A stretch of 64,000 nt of DNA, from the NCBI RefSeq assembly GCF_014200395.1, contig NZ_JACHBS010000001.1:806001-870000 (forward strand), in the 5' to 3' direction. Source of the DNA: Microcella frigidaquae. Its GTDB lineage: Bacteria > Actinomycetota > Actinomycetes > Actinomycetales > Microbacteriaceae. This document shows, in pieces, positions 17,884 through 25,177 of the stretch (position 1 is its first letter; the number at the start of each line of letters is the position of its first letter). Under the pieces are notes generated by a model, which worked only from the letters and a program-made list of their open reading frames with translations, made no database searches and was not told the origin of the DNA. Made by a program: the position numbers and the translations under genes.

Positions 17884-18945
17884 GTGAAGATCCACAACGC
17901 GTTCCGCCTCGGCATCTTCGGCGGTCTGGGCGTTCTCGTCGCCCTGCTCATCGGCGGGGCGTTCGCATCACTGGCGACGATCCTCACCTACATCGGGGCG
18001 GCGATCTTCATCGCGCTCGGCCTCGACCCGCTGATCTCCTGGCTCGAATCGCGCAAGTGGCCGCGCTGGGCGGCCCTCGTGACCGTGCTGATCGGGGTGC
18101 TCGGCCTGTTCACGGGCCTGGTGTTCGCGCTGATCCCCGTGGTGCTCGAGCAGTCGTCGCGCCTGATCGCCGAGATCACTCGCTACGTGACGACGCCGCG
18201 CCTCCTCGACGAGCTCCTGGCGCAGGTGCAGGCGGTCATCCCCGTCGAGGTGCTCGACATCCGCGAGGCGGCGCAGGCCGTGCTCGCCTACCTCACCGAC
18301 CCGGACAACCTGGCGCAGATCGGTGGCGGGGTGCTCTCGGTGAGCGTCTCGATCGCGACCGGCGTGTTCGGCGCGCTCATCATCCTCATCCTGACGCTCT
18401 ACTTCACCGCCTCGCTCGGCTCGATGAAGCGCGCCCTGTACCGCCTCGTGCCGCGGTCGCGGCGCGACACCTTCATCGACATCGCCGAGCAGGTCTCGCA
18501 CGCGGTCGGCCGCTACGTCGTCGGGCAGGTCGGCCTCGCGCTCATCAACGGCGTCGCGAGCTTCATCTTCCTGAGCGCCATCGGGGCCGCCTACCCGGCG
18601 CTGTTCGCCTTCATCGCGTTCCTGTTCTCGCTCGTGCCCCTCGTCGGCACCCTCTCCGGCTCGATCCTCATCGTTCTCACGCAGCTGCTCGTGAACCCCG
18701 AGTCGATCGCGACCGTCATCGCCGCCGCCGTCTGGTACCTGGTCTACATGCAGGTCGAGGCGTACGTGCTGAGCCCGAACATCATGAATCGGGCCGTGAA
18801 GGTGCCCGGCGTCGTGGTCGTCATCGCCGCGCTCATCGGCGGCACGCTGCTGGGCATCCTGGGAGCGCTCATCGCGATCCCGGTGGCCGCGTCGATCCTG
18901 ATCGTCATCGACCAGGTGATCGTCCCGAAGCTCGACGAGCGCTGA
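17884..18945 (+). CDS. AI-2E family (PerM-type) membrane transporter
   Basis: A 353-residue polytopic membrane protein with about seven to eight transmembrane helices. The order is typical: two to three N-terminal helices, an amphipathic central region (about 85-150), then helices with the conserved LVPLVGTLSGSILIVL segment and the C-terminal motif YVLSPNIMNRAVKVPGVVVVIAALIGG. Members export diverse small molecules or ions; the substrate here cannot be told. GTG 17884 has a GGGAGAGGG ribosome binding site. It probably shares a transcript with the DivIVA-type gene. Confidence 0.9.
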   Translation: MKIHNAFRLGIFGGLGVLVALLIGGAFASLATILTYIGAAIFIALGLDPLISWLESRKWPRWAALVTVLIGVLGLFTGLVFALIPVVLEQSSRLIAEITRYVTTPRLLDELLAQVQAVIPVEVLDIREAAQAVLAYLTDPDNLAQIGGGVLSVSVSIATGVFGALIILILTLYFTASLGSMKRALYRLVPRSRRDTFIDIAEQVSHAVGRYVVGQVGLALINGVASFIFLSAIGAAYPALFAFIAFLFSLVPLVGTLSGSILIVLTQLLVNPESIATVIAAAVWYLVYMQVEAYVLSPNIMNRAVKVPGVVVVIAALIGGTLLGILGALIAIPVAASILIVIDQVIVPKLDER

Positions 18946-18946
18946 A

Positions 18947-18962
18947 CGCGGCCCGGGCCGCG
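18947..18962. terminator. Palindrome between converging genes
   Basis: CGCGGCCCGGGCCGCG is a perfect 16-bp palindrome in the 21-bp gap between two converging genes. It could terminate transcription from both sides. It has no loop or T-tract, so the assignment rests on position. Confidence 0.35.
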
Positions 18963-18966
18963 GGCC

Positions 18967-19680
18967 TCACGGCCAGTGGGTCGGCAGGGGCAGCACGGCG
19001 GGGTTGAGGCGCGCGACGATCTCGCTCAGCACGCGCACCGTCTGGTTCTCCCCCACCCAGAGGTGCTTGCCGCCCTCGACCGCGACGAACTCGCGCTCGG
19101 GAACCACGGCGAAGCGCTCCAGCGCCTCGGCCGGGCGCAGGTAATCGTCGAGCTCGGGCACCACGACCACGAGCCGCTTGCCGCTGCCGGCCCACGCCGC
19201 GAGCTCGTCCTCGCGCGTGCGATGCAGGGGCGGCGACAGCAGGATCGCCCCGACCACCGGATGCTCGAGGCCGTGCTTGAGCGCCACCTCGGTTCCGAAC
19301 GACCAGCCGAGCAGCCAGGGGGCCGGCAGCCCACGCTCGGCGACGAACGCCATCGCGGCCTCGAGGTCGAGACGCTCCAGATCGCCGTGGCCGAAGGTGC
19401 CCTCGCTCGTGCCGCGCGCCGAGGTGACGCCGCGGAAGTTGAACCGCAGCACCGCGAGGTCGGCCATCGCCGGCAGGCGGGCGGCCGCCTTGCGGATGAT
19501 ATGGGAGTCCATGAATCCCCCCGCCGTCGGCAGCGGGTGCAGGCACACGAGGGTGGCCACCGGGTCGTGGCTCTCGGGCACCGCGAGCTCGCCGACGAGC
19601 GTCAGCCCGTCGCTCGTGCGCAGCTCGATGTCGGTGCGCACCGCCGGCAGCAGAGTGGCGCTGCGGATCTCCTCGCTCAC
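18967..19680 (-). CDS. Alpha/beta hydrolase (dienelactone hydrolase-like)
   Basis: A 237-residue serine hydrolase. The nucleophile elbow is GWSFGTE (Ser127). Candidate acid residues are Asp178/179 in VVVVPELDDYLRP, and the base is His206 in EGGKHLWVGE. The oxyanion region HPLPTAGGFMDSHI and NFRGVTSARGTSEGTF match small cytosolic hydrolases of the KANL3/Tex30-like type. GTG 19680 is chosen because GGAGG stands 8 nt upstream and it overlaps the preceding stop (GTGA). The open frame to 19806 belongs to the upstream gene's sequence. The substrate is unknown. Confidence 0.86.
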   Translation of the reverse strand: MSEEIRSATLLPAVRTDIELRTSDGLTLVGELAVPESHDPVATLVCLHPLPTAGGFMDSHIIRKAAARLPAMADLAVLRFNFRGVTSARGTSEGTFGHGDLERLDLEAAMAFVAERGLPAPWLLGWSFGTEVALKHGLEHPVVGAILLSPPLHRTREDELAAWAGSGKRLVVVVPELDDYLRPAEALERFAVVPEREFVAVEGGKHLWVGENQTVRVLSEIVARLNPAVLPLPTHWP

Positions 19681-19979
19681 GGTTCCATCCTCCAGCAGTG
19701 GCTGTGCCAGTGTCGGCGATCGGCCAGGTCGGCCGCCTCGCCCATCAGTCCGTCGGCGCGCCAGGCGACGATGTGCGCCTGACCGATCGGCACGTCGAGC
19801 GCGCACCCGGGGCAGCGGTAGACCTTCTGAGCCGCTGCCTGCCCGACCTGCTGCACGTTCCAGCTGCCGGAGCGCTTGGTCTCCACCCGCCGCAGTCCGG
19901 CGGTGATCCGATCGAGGTCGAGCGGCTCGTCCGGGCGATCGGCGCCACGGCGGCTACGGGGCCGGTTGCTGCGGGGCAT
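19677..19979 (-). CDS. Small actinobacterial zinc-ribbon-like protein
   Basis: A 100-residue protein with a basic, disordered N-terminus (MPRSNRPRSRRGADRP) and a conserved C-terminal half. YRCPGCALDVPIGQAHIVAW and RRHWHSHCW supply Cys/His residues for one zinc site. Homologues are often labelled ATP/GTP-binding protein without visible support, and no P-loop is present here. The stop overlaps the hydrolase start (GTGA), so the two are translated together. Its function is unknown; nucleic acid or protein binding is possible. Confidence 0.8.
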   Translation of the reverse strand: MPRSNRPRSRRGADRPDEPLDLDRITAGLRRVETKRSGSWNVQQVGQAAAQKVYRCPGCALDVPIGQAHIVAWRADGLMGEAADLADRRHWHSHCWRMEP

Positions 19980-19989
19980 GGCGCCGCGC

Positions 19990-20628
19990 CTAGTACCAGC
20001 CGACGCGCTGGCTGTGCTCCCACGCGCCGCAGGGGTTGCCGTACCGGCCCGTGATGTAGGCGAGACCCCAGGTGATCTGGGTGCGCGGGTTGGTCGCCCA
20101 GTCGGCGCCGGCCACCGCCATCTTGCTACCGGGCAGCGCCTGCGGGATCCCGTAGGCGCCGGAGCTCTTGTTGTGGGCGTAGACGTTCCAGCCCGACTCC
20201 TTGTTCCACAGCGCCACGAGGCAGTCGTACTGCGCGGAGCCCCAGCCGCGGGCCTCGACCATCTCGCGAGCGATCGCCTTCGCCGAACCCGGGTCGGGCG
20301 TGCCCGCGGCGGGTGCGACGCCGTAGGCGACCAGCTGCGAGGTCTTCCACTCGCCGCGATCGATGCTGCTCACGTAGTCATCGGTCGCCAGGACCTCCTG
20401 CCCGGGAGCCTGCGGACCGGGCGCCGAGACCTCCATCGCCATGACGGGCGAGTGGTCGGTCATGACGGCGAGGACGAGCGCGGCCGAGGCGACGGAGGCG
20501 AAGAGGGGCAGCGACCAGGGCCGCCGGACATGGCGCTCGACAGACGCCGCCTGGGGTCGCTGAGCAGCGCCCCCGCGTCGCGTCTGCTGTGCAGTGGGGC
20601 GCGTCGTCGCCGCTGCATGCCTGCCCAC
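19990..20628 (-). CDS. Lytic transglycosylase domain protein, membrane anchored
   Basis: A 212-residue protein. After a basic N-terminus there is one membrane helix (about 39-57; WSLPLFASVASAALVLAVM), then a linker and a C-terminal transglycosylase-like domain. CLVALWNKESGWNVYAHNKSSGAYGIPQALPGSKM contains the catalytic glutamate (NKESGW), and WGLAYITGRYGNPCGAWEHSQRVGWY is the usual C-terminus. It probably cleaves peptidoglycan outside the membrane. GTG 20628 is 9 nt after a TAGACT box, so it is leaderless or nearly so; no ribosome binding site is visible. Confidence 0.88.
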   Translation of the reverse strand: MGRHAAATTRPTAQQTRRGGAAQRPQAASVERHVRRPWSLPLFASVASAALVLAVMTDHSPVMAMEVSAPGPQAPGQEVLATDDYVSSIDRGEWKTSQLVAYGVAPAAGTPDPGSAKAIAREMVEARGWGSAQYDCLVALWNKESGWNVYAHNKSSGAYGIPQALPGSKMAVAGADWATNPRTQITWGLAYITGRYGNPCGAWEHSQRVGWY

Positions 20629-20637
20629 AGTGGGTCG

Positions 20638-20643
20638 AGTCTA
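20638..20643 (-). promoter_or_regulatory. -10 box of the lytic transglycosylase gene
   Basis: TAGACT, then 9 nt, then the GTG at 20628, giving a leader of at most about 2-3 nt. Confidence 0.4.
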
Positions 20644-20669
20644 CCGGATGCCCGGGCCGAGCCCCGGGG

Positions 20670-21221
20670 TCAGCGGAGCGCGAGCATGACGCGGACCACC
20701 GCGTCGAGCAGCAGATCGACCTGCGCCTCGTCGTAGCCGCGGTACCGCGACCGGAACGCGATGGTGCGGACGACCTCCACCGGGAGGGCGCGCCCCTCCT
20801 GCACGTAGGCGGAGATCCGGGCGGAGAAGGCGTCGACATCGGCCGGGTGGTAGCCCCGCGCGAACAGGTTCACCCGGCGGAACTTCGCCCCGTCCGGGCG
20901 GGCGAGTCGATCGATGATCTCCTGCGCAAGGGCTCGGATCTCGGCGTGGTACTCCTCCGTGCCCCGGTTCGCGAGCTCCCGCTCCCGCTCCCGCGCGGCG
21001 AAGGCCTCCTCGAGGCGCTCGAGCGCAGCATCCACGTGCCGGGCGGAGTACCCCTTGCCGCGCCGGACGCGGAAGGCGGTGTGGCGGATGTCATCGCTCG
21101 ACATCCCGGCATCGGCTGCCGTCGCGGCGAAGGCCTCGCGGGCCCGGTCGAGGAACGCGTCGACCTCGGCCTGGTCGTAGCCGGGCTTTCCGGAGCGGGC
21201 GAGCGGGAAGGTCGAGGTCAC
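20670..21221 (-). CDS. DivIVA-domain repeat protein
   Basis: A 183-residue protein built of four short related units. Each has a Phe- or Phe-Arg-containing strand followed by GYxxxxVD: GYDQAEVDAFL, GYSARHVDAAL, GYHPADVDAF and GYDEAQVDLLL. This is the pattern of actinobacterial DivIVA-domain repeat proteins of unknown function. Between units 2 and 3 is a charged helical stretch (EEAFAARERERELANRG). GTG 21221 is chosen because the first unit begins right after it and CAGAAT lies 6 nt upstream; the frame open to 21836 is cdsA in another phase. It follows cdsA by 38 bp. A role at curved membrane or in polar growth is an inference from the domain. Confidence 0.85.
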   Translation of the reverse strand: MTSTFPLARSGKPGYDQAEVDAFLDRAREAFAATAADAGMSSDDIRHTAFRVRRGKGYSARHVDAALERLEEAFAARERERELANRGTEEYHAEIRALAQEIIDRLARPDGAKFRRVNLFARGYHPADVDAFSARISAYVQEGRALPVEVVRTIAFRSRYRGYDEAQVDLLLDAVVRVMLALR

Positions 21222-21227
21222 AGCCCC

Positions 21228-21233
21228 ATTCTG
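21228..21233 (-). promoter_or_regulatory. Possible -10 box of the DivIVA-repeat gene
   Basis: CAGAAT, 6 nt before the GTG at 21221. The first base departs from TAnnnT. The same CAGAAT stands before the gene at 62181. Confidence 0.3.
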
Positions 21234-21259
21234 CCGCAGTCGCGCGCGCGCGTGCACGG

Positions 21260-22231
21260 TCAGCCGAGGAGGCTGAAGATCACGTACGCGGCGATCGTCG
21301 CCGGCAGCATCGAATCGAGGCGGTCGAGGAAGCCGCCGTGCCCGGGCAGCCAGGTCGAGATGTCCTTGATGCCGAGGTCGCGCTTGATGAGCGACTCGGT
21401 CAGGTCGCCGAGGGTCGCCACCCCGACCAGGGTCAGCGCCAGCACGAGCCCCACCCACCACTCGGCACCGATCATCAGCACCGCGAGCAGGATGCCCGCG
21501 ATGGTCGCGGCGACGACCGAGCCGGCGAAGCCCTCCCAGGTCTTCTTGGGGCTGATGCGCGGCGCCATCGGGTGCTTGCCGAAGAGGATGCCCGAGGCGT
21601 ACGCGCCGGTATCGATCGCGATGACGACGATGAGGTAGGCGAGCACCCACCACTGCCCGCCGTCGCGGGCGGTCATGACGACGGCGAACCCGGCCAGCAG
21701 CGGCACGTAGCTGAGCACGAAGATGCCGGCCGCGAGGTCGGTGCGCAGCGAGACGCTCGGCTGCCGCATCGCGGGCCGCACGGTCTCGACGATGCGCCAC
21801 AGGCTGACGATGCCGACCGCCGCGAGGTACGCCCACCAGAGGCCCGCGGCGCCGCCGTAGAAGGCGGCCGGCACCATGCCGAGCGAGACGGCCACGAGCG
21901 GAACGCGCGGGATGTCGCGGCCGGCGAAGCGCAGGGCGCTGGCGAGCTCGTAGACGGTGAAGGCGACGAGGGCCCCCGCGAACAGCATGAACAGCTCTTT
22001 GACCACGATGAGGCTGAACAGCAGCGAGAAGCCCAGCACGAGGCCGAAGAAGATCGCCTTCGTCAGGTTGCGGCCGGCACGCGCCTCGATGCGCGCGTCG
22101 ATCTCGCGGGCCTTCGCCTCGAGATCGTGCACCTTGGTCTCGATGTCGTGGATGGCGGCCTCGACCTCGTCGCGCGCCGACGCCGCGCGTCCGCGACGCG
22201 GGCGCTCAGGAGAGTTCTCGGTGTCGGCCAT
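21260..22231 (-). CDS. cdsA: Phosphatidate cytidylyltransferase CdsA
   Basis: A 323-residue integral membrane enzyme making CDP-diacylglycerol from phosphatidic acid and CTP. About eight transmembrane helices follow a cytoplasmic N-terminal extension of some 55 residues with coiled-coil character (EVEAAIHDIETKVHDLEAKAREIDARIEA). The CDS signature is present near the C-terminus (SPKKTWEGFAGS, then GDLTESLIKRDLGIKDIS and LPGHGGFLDRLDS). The ATG directly abuts the frr stop (TAGATG). The N-terminal coiled coil is longer than in Escherichia coli CdsA, but such extensions occur in actinobacteria. Confidence 0.95.
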   Translation of the reverse strand: MADTENSPERPRRGRAASARDEVEAAIHDIETKVHDLEAKAREIDARIEARAGRNLTKAIFFGLVLGFSLLFSLIVVKELFMLFAGALVAFTVYELASALRFAGRDIPRVPLVAVSLGMVPAAFYGGAAGLWWAYLAAVGIVSLWRIVETVRPAMRQPSVSLRTDLAAGIFVLSYVPLLAGFAVVMTARDGGQWWVLAYLIVVIAIDTGAYASGILFGKHPMAPRISPKKTWEGFAGSVVAATIAGILLAVLMIGAEWWVGLVLALTLVGVATLGDLTESLIKRDLGIKDISTWLPGHGGFLDRLDSMLPATIAAYVIFSLLG

Positions 22232-22786
22232 CTAGACCTCGAGCAGCTCGGCTTCCTTCTTCTTGAACGCCTCGTCGGCCGCGTCGGTGGCGCGCTTGGT
22301 GATCGCCTCGAGCTCCTTTTCGGCGCGGGCGACCTCGTCATCGCCGACCTCGCTCTTGAGGGCGTCGAGGTCGTCCTTGGCCTTGCGACGCACGTTGCGG
22401 ATGGCGACCTTGCAGTCCTCTGCCTTCTGCTTGACGATCTTCACGTACTCCTTGCGACGGTCCTCCGTCAGCTCGGGCATCGTGACGCGGATGATCTCGC
22501 CGTCGTTGCTCGGGTTCGCGCCGAGGTTCGGGAAGTTCACGATCGCCTTCTCGATCTCCTTGAGGGCGCTCTTGTCGTAGGGCGTGATGATGATGGTGCG
22601 CGCCTCGGGGTTCTGCAGGCTCGCGAGCTGCGCAAGCGGCGTGGGCGTGCCGTAGTACTCCACCATGATCTTCTGGAACAGCTGCGGGTTGGCACGACCG
22701 GTGCGAACCGTCGCGAAGTCCTCCTTCGCGACCTCGACGGCCTTCGTCATCTTCTCGGTGGCCTCGGCCAGAACGTCGGCGATCAT
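22232..22786 (-). CDS. frr: Ribosome recycling factor
   Basis: A 184-residue two-domain RRF that splits post-termination ribosomes with EF-G. It contains the typical [33 protein letters not shown], and C-terminal [10 protein letters not shown]...[15 protein letters not shown] helices. The ATG at 22786 has AAGGAG 6 nt upstream. A TAGACT box about 28 nt upstream gives it its own promoter. This matters because pyrH, usually its immediate upstream neighbour, lies 3.7 kb away behind three unrelated genes. It is co-transcribed with cdsA. Confidence 0.97.
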   Translation of the reverse strand: MIADVLAEATEKMTKAVEVAKEDFATVRTGRANPQLFQKIMVEYYGTPTPLAQLASLQNPEARTIIITPYDKSALKEIEKAIVNFPNLGANPSNDGEIIRVTMPELTEDRRKEYVKIVKQKAEDCKVAIRNVRRKAKDDLDALKSEVGDDEVARAEKELEAITKRATDAADEAFKKKEAELLEV

Positions 22787-22814
22787 GTGCTGCTCCTTCA
22801 GTGGGTCGAGCCCG

Positions 22815-22820
22815 AGTCTA
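22815..22820 (-). promoter_or_regulatory. -10 box of frr-cdsA
   Basis: TAGACT on the reverse strand, with a 20-30 nt leader carrying AAGGAG. It lies immediately downstream of the terminator hairpin of the preceding gene. Confidence 0.45.
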
Positions 22821-22830
22821 GTGCGGACGG

Positions 22831-22866
22831 CTCGGGGGTGCGCGCCGGTCGGCGCGCACCCCCGAG
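22831..22866 (-). terminator. Strong hairpin terminator after the surface-protein gene
   Basis: CTCGGGGGTGCGCGCC (22831-22846) pairs perfectly over 16 bp with 22851-22866 around a GGTC loop. It begins 17 bp after the stop codon at 22884. No T-tract follows, as is common in high-GC actinobacteria. It separates the inserted genes from frr. Confidence 0.7.
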
Positions 22867-22883
22867 AGGTGTCCGGCTGGGCG

Positions 22884-24104
22884 TCAGCGCCGCGCGAAGC
22901 GGCGCCGGGCCACCAGCAGCAGGGCGCCCGCGCCGAGGAATGCGGCGGCGACTCCCAGCACGGCCGGAGCCACGTCGCTCGGCCCGGTCGCGGCGAGTCC
23001 GACCTCGACGTCGAAGGCCACCTCGAGCGGGTAGAAGTTGTCGCCATCGGTGTAGTAGAAGAGCAGGCGGACCTCACCCCCCGTCGTCGGGCTGCCGGTC
23101 ATCCGCAGCTGCGGCTCATCGTTGTCGACGTCGTCGGCCACCAGGGAGAACGAGAGACCCGCCGGAGCGTCGAGCACGACGAAGGTGAGTCCGTCCTCGG
23201 GGTCGGCGATCGCCCCACCGTAGAGGTAGTCCCAGTTCGACTCGAGGTCGGCCGACTCGATGATGTCGAGGCGCTGGTCGGTCGCACCGCTCACGAGGGC
23301 GGGGGTCTCGACGGTCAGGCAGTCCTCGGCGTAGAACGAGCCGAGAGCGTCACCGAAGTCGGCCGCGAGCGTGGGCAGGGCCGCCTGGGCAGCCGCGAGC
23401 GCCGCGTCGAACGAGCAGGGGTCGAAGTCCCAGAGCGCGACGGTGAGCACCGCGGCCTGGTCACCGGTGAACGTGACGACCACGTCGTCGTCGCCATCGG
23501 CCACGGTGGGGCTCATGTTGGCGAAGCTGTAGCCGATGATCGGGTCGTTGCCGCCATCCTCGTACGAGACGCGCGTCGCGCCGCTGCCGAGGAACACCGA
23601 GTCCTCATCCGAGCCGAGGTTGCCGTCCTCGACGATCGTGAACTCGGCAGCGGTCGCACCGGTCGGCGTCACGGTCCAGCTCCACCGGGCGAACGAGCCC
23701 TGCAGCTCGAGCGTCCGCTGCACGACGACCGAGACCCCGTCGCCGAAGTCGGCGGTGGCGCTCGCCACGATCGTGGTGAGCCCGCCGACCGTCGCGCGAG
23801 ACACGCCGGCGTAGTCGAGCGGCAGCGTGGTCACGCCGTAGGTGACGTCCGCGGAGATCTGGAGGAAGTCGTCGAAGGCATCGTCGGTGAAGCCCTCGAC
23901 GTCGACACCGCTGCCGAGGTAGTCCTCGTAGAAGGGGAAGGCATCGCCGATCATGCCCTCATCGGTGACGTCAGACCACCACCAGTCGGTGGTGAGAACG
24001 CGCTCGGTGACGGCGCTCGCCGGAGTGGCAGCGAGGATGCCGGCCGTACCGAGGGCCAGGGCGAGCGCCGCAGCGGAGATGCGGCGGGTGCGGGACACAG
24101 TCAT
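22884..24104 (-). CDS. Secreted, sortase-type anchored surface protein
   Basis: A 406-residue protein of unknown function. Residues 1-31 form a Sec signal peptide (basic MTVSRTRR, hydrophobic core, cleavage near ATPASA-V). The mature part is acidic, poor in Lys and rich in Asp, Thr and Val ([37 protein letters not shown]), with a beta-sandwich-like pattern and two widely spaced cysteines (DPCSFD, AEDCLT). The C-terminus has LAATG, a hydrophobic helix and RRRFARR, the layout of sortase substrates; LAxTG is the class E sortase motif. A roughly 45-nt leader begins after TATTGT (24158-24163). It sits in the pyrH-frr interruption. Confidence 0.82.
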   Translation of the reverse strand: MTVSRTRRISAAALALALGTAGILAATPASAVTERVLTTDWWWSDVTDEGMIGDAFPFYEDYLGSGVDVEGFTDDAFDDFLQISADVTYGVTTLPLDYAGVSRATVGGLTTIVASATADFGDGVSVVVQRTLELQGSFARWSWTVTPTGATAAEFTIVEDGNLGSDEDSVFLGSGATRVSYEDGGNDPIIGYSFANMSPTVADGDDDVVVTFTGDQAAVLTVALWDFDPCSFDAALAAAQAALPTLAADFGDALGSFYAEDCLTVETPALVSGATDQRLDIIESADLESNWDYLYGGAIADPEDGLTFVVLDAPAGLSFSLVADDVDNDEPQLRMTGSPTTGGEVRLLFYYTDGDNFYPLEVAFDVEVGLAATGPSDVAPAVLGVAAAFLGAGALLLVARRRFARR

Positions 24105-24225
24105 GTCGGGACTTTCTGGTTCAGGGGCGGGGATGCGCGAAACGCATTCAGTTCCGAACAATAGCAGGGCGTTCAGGCGTCGCACAGCAGGCCGAAGGTC
24201 CCGATTGTCCCGGCGCGCCGTCGGC

Positions 24226-25155
24226 TCAGCCGAGCGCGAGCAGGGCGATGCCGGCGAGCACCACGACGCTGCCGAGCAGGCGCCGCGCCGGGTGCGGCTC
24301 ACGGAAGATCAGCCAGCCGGCGAGGGCGATCAGCACGACGCTCGCCTCGCGCGCCGGCGCCACGACCGCGACGGGGGCGAGCTGGTAGGCGGCGAGCACC
24401 GCGACATAGGCGAGCGGCGACAGGATGCCCACGACGAGCACCGCCCACGGGTGCGCCCGAGCATCCGCCAAGGCGTGCGCCCGAGCATCCGCGAGGGCGA
24501 CGGGCCGGCGCGCCACGAGCACGCCGAAGACGAGCAGCTGCACGACCATGCTCGCCCAGTAGTAGCCGATGGGGTCCAGGTCGGCGCGCGTGACAGCGGC
24601 CGCATCCCACAGCGAGTACGCGGCGATGACGACACCCACCAGCGCGCCCGCCCGGACGCCGCGCACCCGCCGCTGCGCCGCGGCCCCGTCCCGCGACGCG
24701 CCCGGCGCGCCGTCGCTTCCCGCGCCGTGCGCGCTGGCGAGCCCGATGACGACGACCCCGGCGACGACGAAGGCGCCACCGAGCAGCACGATCGGCCCCG
24801 GCCGCTCGCCGAGCAGCAGCAGCGCCCCGAGGATGCTCAGCAGCGGCCCGGTGCCCCGCGCGACCGGGTAGACGACCCCGACATCGGCGACGCGGTACGC
24901 CCGCTGGAGGAGCAGGAAGTACGTGACCTGCAGTGCCGCGCTGCCGGTGACGAGGAGCCCGGCGAGAGCGAGGCCGTCGCCGGTCGACGGCAGACCCGCC
25001 AGCAGGGCGGGCAGGCCGATCGGGGCGAAGGCCACGACGCCGACGAGCAGGGTCGCGGCGAGGAATCCGGCACCGCGCGCACCGGCGCTCTTCAGGGCGA
25101 TGTTCCACGCGGCGTGCGCGAGGGTCGCCCCGATGAGCAGGAGGGCGGCGGTCAC
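24226..25155 (-). CDS. EamA/DMT-family transporter
   Basis: A 309-residue membrane protein with about ten transmembrane helices in two EamA repeats (YPVARGTGPLLSILGALLLLGE in the first, APAREASVVLIALAGWLIFRE in the second). The family exports amino acids, nucleotides or other metabolites; the substrate is unknown. The cytoplasmic linker between the halves is low complexity (HGAGSDGAPGASRDGAAAQRRVRGVR). Another linker carries a duplicated octapeptide (ALADARAH) from a 24-bp tandem repeat. GTG 25155 stands 6 nt after TAGGCT, so it is leaderless. Confidence 0.9.
   Translation of the reverse strand: MTAALLLIGATLAHAAWNIALKSAGARGAGFLAATLLVGVVAFAPIGLPALLAGLPSTGDGLALAGLLVTGSAALQVTYFLLLQRAYRVADVGVVYPVARGTGPLLSILGALLLLGERPGPIVLLGGAFVVAGVVVIGLASAHGAGSDGAPGASRDGAAAQRRVRGVRAGALVGVVIAAYSLWDAAAVTRADLDPIGYYWASMVVQLLVFGVLVARRPVALADARAHALADARAHPWAVLVVGILSPLAYVAVLAAYQLAPVAVVAPAREASVVLIALAGWLIFREPHPARRLLGSVVVLAGIALLALG
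24451..24498. repeat. 24-bp tandem duplication inside the EamA gene
   Basis: Two adjacent 24-bp units (24451-24474, 24475-24498) match at 22 positions and add eight in-frame residues to a loop. It looks like a recent slippage duplication. Confidence 0.8.
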
Positions 25156-25161
25156 CGGCTC

Positions 25162-25167
25162 AGCCTA
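25162..25167 (-). promoter_or_regulatory. -10 box of the EamA gene (leaderless)
   Basis: TAGGCT, 6 nt (GAGCCG), then the GTG at 25155. Confidence 0.45.
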
Positions 25168-25177
25168 GAGCGCGCGC

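Noticed and set aside
19677..19979. ATP/GTP-binding protein label used for homologues
   Set aside because: No Walker A or other nucleotide-binding motif is visible; Cys/His residues suggest a zinc site instead.
22831..22866. Bidirectional regulatory element or riboswitch for frr
   Set aside because: The perfect 16-bp stem just after a stop codon and before the frr -10 box is explained well enough as a terminator.
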